Positions 34,291 through 41,862 of a stretch of DNA of 45,464 bases are shown here, in pieces. Every line of letters begins with the position of its first letter. The stretch's first letter is position 1. The stretch covers positions 1-45,464 of the forward strand of contig PBPM01000113.1 in the NCBI GenBank assembly GCA_002724635.1. Direction: 5' to 3'. A program made the position numbers and the translations under genes. Below the pieces are notes generated by a model. That model was not told the DNA's origin and searched no databases. It saw only the letters and a list, made by a program, of their open reading frames with translations. Source of the DNA: Rhodospirillaceae bacterium. Lineage in GTDB: Bacteria > Pseudomonadota > Alphaproteobacteria > UBA6615.

Positions 34291-35235
34291 ATGGATCTCA
34301 AGCAAATCCGCTCCTTCGTAGCGGTGTACGGCGACGGCAGCATCAACCGCACAGCCGAACGGCTAAACGTTGCACAGCCGAGCCTTAGCCAGCAGATCAA
34401 ATCCCTCGAAATATCCGTGGGCGTTCAATTGTTCGAGCGCCATGCACGCGGCGTTCGCCCCACTCCCGCCGGCGACCGGTTCTACGAGGATTGCCGCAAA
34501 ATTCTCGGCGATGTTGAGAACGCGGCGCAGACCATGCGCGAATTCTCGAGTGGTATTTCCGGATCGCTCAATGTCGGTCTGATTCCCACTGTCACAAAGG
34601 GCATCCTGGCCCAAGTCCTGCCGGACTACACCGACACACTGCCGAACGTGGACGTTCGCGTGGTCGAGGCGTTCAGCGGCACGCTTACCGACTGGGTGAT
34701 GTCCGGCGAACTCGACTTCGCGATCTGCACAGAACCGCCGCGCCATGACGGGCTCGAACTGCGCGTCCTATCGGCCGAGCCGCTGGTAATGATATCTGGC
34801 AAAAAGGCCGGTATGCCGCACCTAGAACCCGTATCACTGCGGCAGCTCTCATCCCTGAACCTTGTGTTGCCCTCAGCACAGCACAGCCTCCGCACCATGA
34901 TCGAGCGGCATATGAAGCTCGGCAACATAACGCCGGGCCGCGTCGTTGAAATCGACGGACTTTATGGCTCTCTCGAATTCATCCGGAACACAGACTTCTC
35001 GGCAATCCTGCCGGTGACGACGGTCGTCGCCGACCTAGACAGCCGGGCCTTCTCTGTAAGCCCTATCGTCGACGTAACGACAAGCTTCGAGTTCTTTCTA
35101 GTCCACCAGACCCAGCGTCCCCTTACTCTGGCCGCCCGCGACTTGGTCGCGCGGCTCGAGAGCGCACTAAAGGAATCCAACGCCGCCTGGTCCTCGATCC
35201 GCGCCGCCGCCCCCGACTTCGCCGCCCAGAGCTAA
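34291..35235 (+). CDS. LysR-family transcriptional regulator 1
   Basis: The 314-aa protein has an N-terminal helix-turn-helix (MDLKQIRSFVAVYGDGSINRTAERLNVAQPSLSQQIKSLE split over residues 1-40) and a C-terminal periplasmic-binding-protein-like effector domain (GSLNVGLIPTVTKGILAQVLPDY, LDFAICTEPPRHDGLELRVL). The ATG at 34291 gives the standard N-terminus; a much longer frame begins at 34078 but is rejected because it reads through the promoter and palindrome. It is divergent from the flavin monooxygenase. A second LysR gene follows on the same strand after 54 bases. Confidence 0.93.
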   Translation: MDLKQIRSFVAVYGDGSINRTAERLNVAQPSLSQQIKSLEISVGVQLFERHARGVRPTPAGDRFYEDCRKILGDVENAAQTMREFSSGISGSLNVGLIPTVTKGILAQVLPDYTDTLPNVDVRVVEAFSGTLTDWVMSGELDFAICTEPPRHDGLELRVLSAEPLVMISGKKAGMPHLEPVSLRQLSSLNLVLPSAQHSLRTMIERHMKLGNITPGRVVEIDGLYGSLEFIRNTDFSAILPVTTVVADLDSRAFSVSPIVDVTTSFEFFLVHQTQRPLTLAARDLVARLESALKESNAAWSSIRAAAPDFAAQS

Positions 35236-35265
35236 AAGTAAGAGCGATGGCTGCTGGCCTCTGGC

Positions 35266-35280
35266 ATAGTCCTAGCTTAT
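35266..35280. promoter_or_regulatory. Possible second LysR-type box (imperfect)
   Basis: ATAG-N7-TTAT is one base short of the ATAG-N7-CTAT symmetry found upstream of the first LysR gene. It lies ten bases before the second LysR start, so a protein bound there could repress that gene. The match is weak and may be chance. Confidence 0.3.
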
Positions 35281-35289
35281 ATTTGGAGC

Positions 35290-36210
35290 ATGGATTTTCG
35301 CCAACTTGAGCAGTTCGTCGCCGTTTACGAAGAAGGCAGCTTTTCGCGCGCCGCGCGCCGAGCAAACTGCACCCAGCCCGGCCTATCCGTGCAAATCCGT
35401 AACCTCGAGAACGAACTCGGCGTCGCTTTGTTCACTCGGAACCGGCGTGGCGTCGAACCGACCGTCGCAGGCAAGCGCCTGTATGCACGCGGCCTTTCGA
35501 TCCTGAACGCGGTGGCCGATACTGAAATGTTGGTCCGCGAACTATCGGGTAACGTGATGGGGGCAATCACGGCCGGAACCGTGCCGTCCGTCTCGCGTAG
35601 CGCCCTACCGGCGGCGCTGTCGCGTTTCACCGAGAACTACCCGGATGTAGAACTCACCTTAGACGAGGCCTATGGCGGCACCCTGACCGAGCGAGTCGTG
35701 GCGGGGGAGTTGGATTTCGCGGTCGTTACAAGCGCCGTGAAGCATGAGGGCATCGAAGCCACTTTACTGGCAGAGCATGAATTGACGCTCGTCTCGGGCC
35801 CGGAATCGGGCCTCACGCCCTTCGAACGGATACGGCTTTGCGATCTACCGCCGCTCCGCCTCGTGCTACCCACGGAGCGCCACGAAATTAGGCGGATGAT
35901 CGATAGCCAGATCGCCCGCGCAGAGCTGACCGTTGCCGCGATGATCGAGTCCGATGGCCTCAACACCACGCTTGAATATGTCCGCCACTCCGGGTGGTCT
36001 ACACTGACGGCGGTCGCGTCGATTATCGACGCCGCGGATACGGGAGCGCTGATCATCAATCCGATTGTGCGCCCGAGGGCGCCGGTGGAGTATTATCTGG
36101 TACGCCAGACTCGGCGCCCTCTGACCGGCGCCGCCGACCGTTTCGTCGCCCTATTGCGTGAGGAACTCGCGGCGATCATAGTCCGCTGGAAGGAACTCTC
36201 GGGAAATTGA
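35290..36210 (+). CDS. LysR-family transcriptional regulator 2
   Basis: The 306-aa regulator has a LysR winged helix (MDFRQLEQFVAVYEEGSF, then AARRANCTQPGLSVQIRNLE) and an effector domain (GAITAGTVPSVSRSALPAALSRF, LDFAVVTSAVKHEGIEATLL). It shares overall pattern with the preceding LysR protein, including a FAVVT/FAICT match and YYLVRQTRRPL/FFLVHQTQRPL near the C-terminus, so the pair may be an old tandem duplication. Only 54 bases separate them and 37 bases separate it from the SDR that follows, which is a likely target. Confidence 0.93.
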   Translation: MDFRQLEQFVAVYEEGSFSRAARRANCTQPGLSVQIRNLENELGVALFTRNRRGVEPTVAGKRLYARGLSILNAVADTEMLVRELSGNVMGAITAGTVPSVSRSALPAALSRFTENYPDVELTLDEAYGGTLTERVVAGELDFAVVTSAVKHEGIEATLLAEHELTLVSGPESGLTPFERIRLCDLPPLRLVLPTERHEIRRMIDSQIARAELTVAAMIESDGLNTTLEYVRHSGWSTLTAVASIIDAADTGALIINPIVRPRAPVEYYLVRQTRRPLTGAADRFVALLREELAAIIVRWKELSGN

Positions 36211-36222
36211 TTACCAGGTAAT
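36210..36222. promoter_or_regulatory. Short palindrome before the SDR gene
   Basis: ATTACC-A-GGTAAT is a perfect 13-base palindrome. It overlaps the stop codon of LysR 2 and lies 25 bases before the SDR start. It may be an operator for that gene, but nothing in the window identifies its binder. Confidence 0.4.
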
Positions 36223-36247
36223 ATTAACGTTTTATGGATTTTTTCTC

Positions 36248-37024
36248 ATGTCAACTTTAATCGGAGGTAAACGCGTTCTGGTAACGGCCGGCGGCTCGGG
36301 AATTGGCCGGGCTATCGTAGATCGTTTCATCGCCGCGGGGGCCCATGTCCACACCTGTGACGTGCAAAAGGATTTCCTCAAAGAGGTCGTCTCCACCAAT
36401 GAGCGCGTGACCGCTTCTCTCGCCGATGTAGGCGTGCCCGGCGAGGTCGAAACGCTGGTCGCGGACGCCGTCGACGCTATGGGCGGCGTGGACGTTCTCA
36501 TCAACAACGCCGGGATCGGCGGCCCCACTGCTGCGCTCGAGGATATTTCCTACGCGGACTGGGACCGCACCATCGGCGTCAACCTGAACGGCATGTTCTA
36601 CTGCATTAAGAACGTTGCGCCGCACATGAAGGCTCAGGAATCGGGCTGCATCGTCAACATCTCGACCGCCTCGGCCAAGGTGGCCCTACCCCAGCGCTCG
36701 CCCTACGTGGCCTCCAAGGTTGGTGTGCTAGGCCTGACCCACACGGTGGCACGCGAATACGGGCCATTCGGCATCCGCTGCAACGCAATACTGCCCGGCC
36801 TGATCGACAACGAACGAGGTCGCGGTATCGTCGCCCGCCAGGCAGTCGAGCGCGGCATCTCCGTCGATGAACGCGAGGCCGAGTTCCTCGAGTTCATCTC
36901 GCTCAAATGCTGGATTGACCCGGCGGAGGTTGGCGACCTCGCGGTATTCTTGGCGTCCGACGCCGGGCGCCACATCACAGCACAAGAAATCGGTATGGAC
37001 GGCAACGTGGAGTGGGAAATCTAG
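36248..37024 (+). CDS. Short-chain dehydrogenase/reductase (SDR)
   Basis: The 258-aa SDR has AGGSGIG at residues 14-20, NNAG at 86-89, and catalytic Tyr153 and Lys157 (SPYVASKVG) with Ser139. The usual C-terminal signature is altered: HITAQEIGMDGNVEWEI instead of TG..l.vDGG, which recalls SDRs of the 3-hydroxybutyrate or sugar-oxidising groups. The start lacks a strong ribosome binding site (TTTTCTC before the ATG), so it may depend on translation from the upstream LysR transcript. The following gene, a TauE/SafE-like fragment, begins 19 bases downstream. Confidence 0.9.
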   Translation: MSTLIGGKRVLVTAGGSGIGRAIVDRFIAAGAHVHTCDVQKDFLKEVVSTNERVTASLADVGVPGEVETLVADAVDAMGGVDVLINNAGIGGPTAALEDISYADWDRTIGVNLNGMFYCIKNVAPHMKAQESGCIVNISTASAKVALPQRSPYVASKVGVLGLTHTVAREYGPFGIRCNAILPGLIDNERGRGIVARQAVERGISVDEREAEFLEFISLKCWIDPAEVGDLAVFLASDAGRHITAQEIGMDGNVEWEI

Positions 37025-37043
37025 GCGTCAAGGCGACGCGCCA

Positions 37044-37280
37044 ATGCCCTTTCTCGATCTAGGTTCCTTCGCGCTCGCCCTCGCGGTCTTTGCGCTGTTC
37101 CTCGGCTGTGTCTTAAAAGGCACCGTCGGTCTCGGCATGAAGGTGGTGGTGCTCGACCTATTCGCCCCCATCGTCGAACTGCCCGTTGCCATCGCGATCA
37201 TCATCCTGCCGACCGTCGCCACAAACATCTGGCAAGTCTTCGGCGGACCGCCGCTCCGCGAGACACTGCGGCGCACCTAG
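37044..37280 (+). pseudogene. Truncated TauE/SafE-family sulfite/anion exporter fragment
   Basis: The 78-residue frame begins MPFLDLGSFALALAVFALFLG and includes LKGTVGLGMKVVVLDLF and ELPVAIAIIILPTVATNIWQVFGG. This is the start of a TauE/SafE permease: the first GxxxGxGG-like helix hairpin, followed by AI..l.lPt...N. Full-length members have about 250 residues and eight helices. Here the frame stops at a TAG after LRETLRRT, and the next bases do not continue the family. Only about two helices remain, so the gene is probably dead. It directly follows the SDR, suggesting the end of an operon was lost. Confidence 0.7.
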
Positions 37281-37350
37281 GTCTCGATGGTCAGCGCGTG
37301 CTATCCCTTGGACATGAGCCCTGTCTATAGGCCGCCGGCGAACCGCTCGG

Positions 37351-38124
37351 CTAGTTCGCTATGAACAGCCCAGCCGCAAAACCCTCGTCAAGGGTGAAAT
37401 TAGCTCCATAGATCGGATTTCCGGTCTTCGGCGAGGCGAGGAACAGCGCGGCATTGGCCATCTCTTCGACCGTCGAATAGGTCCGGCCCGACGGGGTCAG
37501 CATATCCATAAAATCGAGCACCGGCTTCAGTTCCGGATCGGTGCGGATGTCCTCGTTCATCGGGCTCGCTGTGTTGCCCGGCGAGATCGAGTTCACATGG
37601 ATGCCCGAACGCGACAACTCCACCGCCAAGCACTTGGTTAACATAATGATCCCAGCCTTGGTCGCGCAGTATACGCCGTAGGCCGGCAGCGCTACCATGC
37701 CCGCCACCGACGCCATATTGATGATGTTGCCTTGTTTGCGCGAGACCATGTGCGGCGAAACCGCATTGATCATGTTCCACTGGCCCTTGAGGTTGATGTC
37801 GACCATGCGGTTCATGTCGGCGGGCTTCGTATCGCCGGTCGGAGTGGGGTAGAAGACGCCCGCGGCATTCACGAGAATGTCGATCTTACCATGGTTCTTG
37901 AGTACCTTCGTGACCGTTGCCTCACAATCCTTGGGCTTGGTCACGTCGCAGACATAGCCCTTCGACCTGCGTTTTATCTCCTTCGCGACCTTGTTGGCTT
38001 TGCGTATCTTGGAGCTGGCGATCACTGCGCAGGTCGCACCCTCGGATGCGAACTTTCGGGAAATCGCCTCGCCGATCCCCGACGAGCCGCCACTGATCAA
38101 GGCCACCTTGTTTCTTAGTTCCAT
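37351..38124 (-). CDS. Short-chain dehydrogenase/reductase (SDR), hydantoinase operon copy 1
   Basis: The 257-aa SDR has SGGSSGIG at residues 11-18, NAAG at 86-89, Ser139, Tyr152 and Lys156 (YGVYCATKAG). The segment AAGVFYPTPTGDT and PGNTASPMNEDIRTDPE match its upstream neighbour closely in layout, so the two are paralogues. The C-terminus IYGANFTLDEGFAAG replaces the usual DGG with DEG. It has AAGGAGAGG before the ATG and is the last gene of a six-gene minus-strand run. It lies 30 bases after the other SDR. The cofactor preference and substrate are unknown. Confidence 0.92.
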   Translation of the reverse strand: MELRNKVALISGGSSGIGEAISRKFASEGATCAVIASSKIRKANKVAKEIKRRSKGYVCDVTKPKDCEATVTKVLKNHGKIDILVNAAGVFYPTPTGDTKPADMNRMVDINLKGQWNMINAVSPHMVSRKQGNIINMASVAGMVALPAYGVYCATKAGIIMLTKCLAVELSRSGIHVNSISPGNTASPMNEDIRTDPELKPVLDFMDMLTPSGRTYSTVEEMANAALFLASPKTGNPIYGANFTLDEGFAAGLFIAN

Positions 38125-38154
38125 CGTCTTTCCTCTCCTTCTACGTGTCTGAAT

Positions 38155-38916
38155 TCAATATCCGGCGGAAACGCCTTCATCCATGAGCAGCATCGCGCCG
38201 TAGGATGCGTTCGCATCGTCGGAGCAAAAGAACATGATCGCGCCCGCCATCTCGCGCGGATCGGCAAACTCGCGAGGACTAGGAGTCTTGTCCTGGATGG
38301 TCGCATAGATCTCGGCATATTCCGGTTCGGTGCGTACATTCTCGTTCATCGGCGTCGCCGTGTTTCCCGGCGCCAGGCAGTTCACATTGATGCCGTGCGG
38401 GGCGAGCGCGACTGCGAAGGAGCGGGTCATGTTGATCACCCCCGCCTTCACCGCCGAATAGACGAGGTAGTTGGAGCGCCCGGCCACGCCGGCCCCCGAG
38501 CCCATGTTGACGATCTTGCCTCCCTCCCCGCGTGCGATCATGTGCTGCCCGACTCGGTCACACATGAAGAAGCAGCCCTTGAGGTTGGTGTCGATCATCT
38601 GGTCGAACATGGCCTCGTCGGTCTCGCCGACGCGGGTCGGAAAGAACACCCCCGCAGAGTTCACCAAGATATCTACCTGCCCGAAGGCTTCGATCACATC
38701 GGCCACCAGCCGGTCGATCGCACCGACGTCCGCGAGGTCGCACACAAACGCCCTGCCGCGACCCTGGCACCGGTCGACGGTGGCCTGCGCCTTGTCCAGC
38801 GACGAACTCGCTACCACCGCGACGTTGGCGCCCTCTCCCGCGAAGCGCACGCAGGTCTCGGCGCCAATCCCCGACGATCCACCTGTCACTAGAGCCACTT
38901 TCCCTTCAAACCGCAT
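38155..38916 (-). CDS. Short-chain dehydrogenase/reductase (SDR), hydantoinase operon copy 2
   Basis: The 253-aa SDR has TGGSSGIG at residues 11-18, NSAG at 86-89, Ser140 region, Tyr153 and Lys157 (YSAVKAG). It shares AGVFFPT and PGNTATPMNENVRTEPE with the downstream copy. The C-terminus again ends in DEG (MLLMDEGVSAGY) rather than DGG. GGGAGAGACGAG precedes the ATG. It starts 16 bases after the serine hydrolase gene. Two related SDRs in tandem suggest either isoenzymes or consecutive oxidation of a hydroxylated product released by the hydrolase. Confidence 0.92.
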   Translation of the reverse strand: MRFEGKVALVTGGSSGIGAETCVRFAGEGANVAVVASSSLDKAQATVDRCQGRGRAFVCDLADVGAIDRLVADVIEAFGQVDILVNSAGVFFPTRVGETDEAMFDQMIDTNLKGCFFMCDRVGQHMIARGEGGKIVNMGSGAGVAGRSNYLVYSAVKAGVINMTRSFAVALAPHGINVNCLAPGNTATPMNENVRTEPEYAEIYATIQDKTPSPREFADPREMAGAIMFFCSDDANASYGAMLLMDEGVSAGY

Positions 38917-38932
38917 CTCGTCTCTCCCAAAC

Positions 38933-40084
38933 TCAAAGTGCCGTATACATAGCGTCGATCAATGGCCCGCCGAACGGGCCTGTATTGGCGATGGGCGCCA
39001 TCCGGTTGCCGCAGTAGCTGAAACCCAAACGCCGTTCGGGGTCGCCAAAACCGATCGCGCCACCGATCCCCGTATGCCCGAAGTTGCGACGCTGCCCGCC
39101 GAACGGAAACGCCTCGCACGACAACATGAAACCGCACCCGAAGCGGAACGGTCGATTGGTCATACGGTCCATGTCGTCCCAATGTTCGCTGATGGAGTCG
39201 GCGATCAGCTCGCGCGACAGGTAAGTCTTCCCGCCGATGGTCCCGTCGCCGGCCAGCCCTCCATAAAGCCGGGCGATGGCGCGGGCATTTCCGTGTCCAT
39301 TCGCGGACGCAAACGAACCGCGCACCCAATCCTCGGAGTTGAAGTCCTCGTCGCGCGGCAGCGGCGCCCAAGCGCGGGTCAGCGGCGTCCTGATGTCACC
39401 CTTGATCGCGTCGCGTGACGGCGTACCCGGCGTCTCAACGAACTCTGCGCGCCGGGCGGCCTCTTCATCGTTCAGACCGATGTGATAGTCGATGCCCAGC
39501 GGGTCCGCAATTTCTTCCCGCCAGACGTCGGCGACGCCGCGACCGGTGGCATTGAAGATCAGCCCATCGAGCAAAGGGCCATAGGTGAAGGAATGATAGG
39601 CGCCGCCCATCCCCGGCTCCCATTCCGGCGTCGCAGCCTCCAATGCACGGCGCACCGGCTGGATATCCCAAAGCGAACCGGCGGGGGCCCCATCGGCATA
39701 GATCACGCCCGACTGGTGCGAGATGAGCGTCCGCACGGTCATTGTCTCCTTGCCGTTCTGCGCGAAGTTCGGCCAATACGCGGCGACCCGCTCTTCCAGA
39801 TCGATCACGCCGTCGTCGACGAGCCGCAGCAGCGAGATGGCCGCGCAGGCCTTGGTAACCGACATCATGCAGGTGATGGTGTCCGCCTCCCATGGCCGGG
39901 TCCGCGCCGCGTCCTGAAAGCCGCCCCAAAGGTCAACGACCGGCTCGCCGTCGATGACGACCGAAACGCAGGCACCGAGTTCATCACCACAATCGGCGTC
40001 GCCCATAGCCATGTTGCGGCGAAATGCGGACTCCACTGCCTCGAACCTGTGATCGCAATGGCCGGAAACGGGAACGTCTTTCAT
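38933..40084 (-). CDS. Beta-lactamase-family serine hydrolase (EstB-like esterase/amidase)
   Basis: The 383-aa protein has the class C beta-lactamase/penicillin-binding fold and likely hydrolyses an ester, amide or beta-lactam-like bond. The catalytic SxxK is SVTK in MMSVTKACAA (near residue 77). The YxN-type position is occupied by YHSFTYGPLLDG, and the KTG-box position reads HTGIGG in FGHTGIGGAIGFGDPE, typical of esterases of this class. There is no signal peptide, so it acts in the cytoplasm. Its ATG overlaps the stop codon of the upstream hydantoinase B gene (ATGA), indicating translational coupling. Together they suggest stepwise hydrolysis of a cyclic imide or lactam and its product. 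Confidence 0.9.
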   Translation of the reverse strand: MKDVPVSGHCDHRFEAVESAFRRNMAMGDADCGDELGACVSVVIDGEPVVDLWGGFQDAARTRPWEADTITCMMSVTKACAAISLLRLVDDGVIDLEERVAAYWPNFAQNGKETMTVRTLISHQSGVIYADGAPAGSLWDIQPVRRALEAATPEWEPGMGGAYHSFTYGPLLDGLIFNATGRGVADVWREEIADPLGIDYHIGLNDEEAARRAEFVETPGTPSRDAIKGDIRTPLTRAWAPLPRDEDFNSEDWVRGSFASANGHGNARAIARLYGGLAGDGTIGGKTYLSRELIADSISEHWDDMDRMTNRPFRFGCGFMLSCEAFPFGGQRRNFGHTGIGGAIGFGDPERRLGFSYCGNRMAPIANTGPFGGPLIDAMYTAL

Positions 40085-41862
40085 TCAATCATCTCCGCCC
40101 GCAACGCCTCGGTTTCCGTCACGGAAACCTCGCCGCTGTCATCCAACACCACACCGTAAACCTCGCGTGCGCGTGCACGGCTGACGAAACCCTCGGCGAC
40201 CTGAATACGCACCTGCTCCGGATCGCGCTCACAGGGAAGTCCGAAGCCGCCACCGCCGCACGACCGCGAGACGATGAGTTCACCTGCATCAAGTGTGATC
40301 TGGCCGACCCGGGGAACCTCTTCCTCGCGACCGTTCGCCGTGCGCTTTTCCTGCCCGGCGTTCGCAGCGTTCAGGCCGCCACGCACGCCCTTGGGGCCGT
40401 TAATGGTACCGTCCGAGTTGTAGACGAGGGACATGGAGCCGACCCGTGGTCCATAAATCGCGAAACCTTGGGGCGCGCCACAGTTCCGACCCGCGCCCTC
40501 GCTGTCGGCCATGAAACCGCGCGCGTGCACATAGATCGGCAGGCGCAGCTCGTCGAGCTCGACGGAATCAAGGAAACACATGCCCGCATTGCCCACATGA
40601 CCGATCGTCCACCAAGCATCCGTATGCGCGCTCGCGGCCCCGTTGGTGCGGCCTAAGAATACCTGGTTGATGTACGGTTTGCCGGTCTCCGGATTCACAC
40701 CCGAAACAACTGCCGCCGCGGGCGGGCTCGACGCGCCGCACTCGGCGAGACCGATCTCCTCGGAGATCTTGGCCATCGATGCCTGAACCGAGTTCGACAC
40801 ACGATCCGCAACGTTCGTTGTCGCCGCCGAACAGCTGGTGGGGTGCCTAGGGATTCCCACGATGCAGTCCTCGCGCAGATCGACGTCGATACAGCGGAAG
40901 GCACCGGCGTTCTTCGGGACCGAGTGGTCGATCGAGTTGAAGACCCCGACCATCGCCGCCGTCCGCGAACAAGCCTCGGACAGGTTGAGGCCGCAGGGCA
41001 TAGCATCGGGATTGTCGCGGAGATCGACATGCACACGGGCCGCATCCGGATCGACCGTTACGCAGACTTTGATCTTTACCCCTTCTTCGGGTGTTCCCGG
41101 AATGGGGTCATGGGTACTGAAATGGGAGGCCGTCCCGGCCGGAAGTTCACTCAGGGCCGCGGCCATGCGCGCCTCGGAATAATCAAAATACTGTTTGGCG
41201 AACGCATCCAGCCGGTCCCAGCCAACATCCTCGGCCAGGGCTGACAGTTCCCGCTCGCCGATGCGTGCCGCACCGATCATCGCTAAATAATCGCCCCACC
41301 ACTGGTCCGGGACCCGGATGCGCATCCGGCACATCCGGATGATATCGTCGATATTCTCGTAATCCCGCTGCACCCGGACCGCAGGGAAAATTAGCGCCCC
41401 TTCCTCGTAAAGATCGCGCGCGCGCGCATGATAGGTCGTCGGGATCGAGTTGCCGATGTCCGCCTGATGCGCCTTCGCCGCGAGCGTGAACCGGTGCACA
41501 CCGGCATCGTCCATGACCGGCACTAGGATCGTGTGATCGGCGGGGTGGGAACAACCATGATAGGGAGAGTTGTGCAGGAACGCGTCGCCGCGCTTCAAAT
41601 CCGGATGCACCTCGCACATCCAACGCGCCATGATATCCGGCCCCGACAGAACATGAATAGGTAGGCTTTCGGTCGCGGTCAGCAGGTGGTGGTCGGCGGT
41701 GACGATGCAGCAAGAGAAGTCCCGCGCCATGTTGAGCACCCCGGAGCGCCCGGTGCGCAGCAAGGTGTTCGCCATCTTCTTGACGACGCCATCGAGGCGG
41801 TTCGACAAAAGGGCAAGTTGAACCCCATCGAAGGCCTCGCCGGTTGCCGCGGCATCACCCAT
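40081..41862 (-). CDS. hyuB: Hydantoinase B/oxoprolinase-family subunit, copy 1
   Basis: The 593-aa protein belongs to the N-methylhydantoinase B/acetone carboxylase alpha family, which partners with a HyuA subunit to hydrolyse a cyclic amide using ATP. Characteristic segments are LLSNRLDGVVKKMANTLLRTGRSGVLN, DFSCCIVTADHHLLT, LHNSPYHGCSHPADHTILVPV, and the C-terminal SRSCGGGGFG glycine-rich motif. Its ATG overlaps the stop codon of the upstream copy by one base (TGATG), so translation is coupled. Two B subunits for one A subunit is unusual and may mean alternative complexes or different substrates. Confidence 0.93.
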   Translation of the reverse strand: MGDAAATGEAFDGVQLALLSNRLDGVVKKMANTLLRTGRSGVLNMARDFSCCIVTADHHLLTATESLPIHVLSGPDIMARWMCEVHPDLKRGDAFLHNSPYHGCSHPADHTILVPVMDDAGVHRFTLAAKAHQADIGNSIPTTYHARARDLYEEGALIFPAVRVQRDYENIDDIIRMCRMRIRVPDQWWGDYLAMIGAARIGERELSALAEDVGWDRLDAFAKQYFDYSEARMAAALSELPAGTASHFSTHDPIPGTPEEGVKIKVCVTVDPDAARVHVDLRDNPDAMPCGLNLSEACSRTAAMVGVFNSIDHSVPKNAGAFRCIDVDLREDCIVGIPRHPTSCSAATTNVADRVSNSVQASMAKISEEIGLAECGASSPPAAAVVSGVNPETGKPYINQVFLGRTNGAASAHTDAWWTIGHVGNAGMCFLDSVELDELRLPIYVHARGFMADSEGAGRNCGAPQGFAIYGPRVGSMSLVYNSDGTINGPKGVRGGLNAANAGQEKRTANGREEEVPRVGQITLDAGELIVSRSCGGGGFGLPCERDPEQVRIQVAEGFVSRARAREVYGVVLDDSGEVSVTETEALRAEMIE

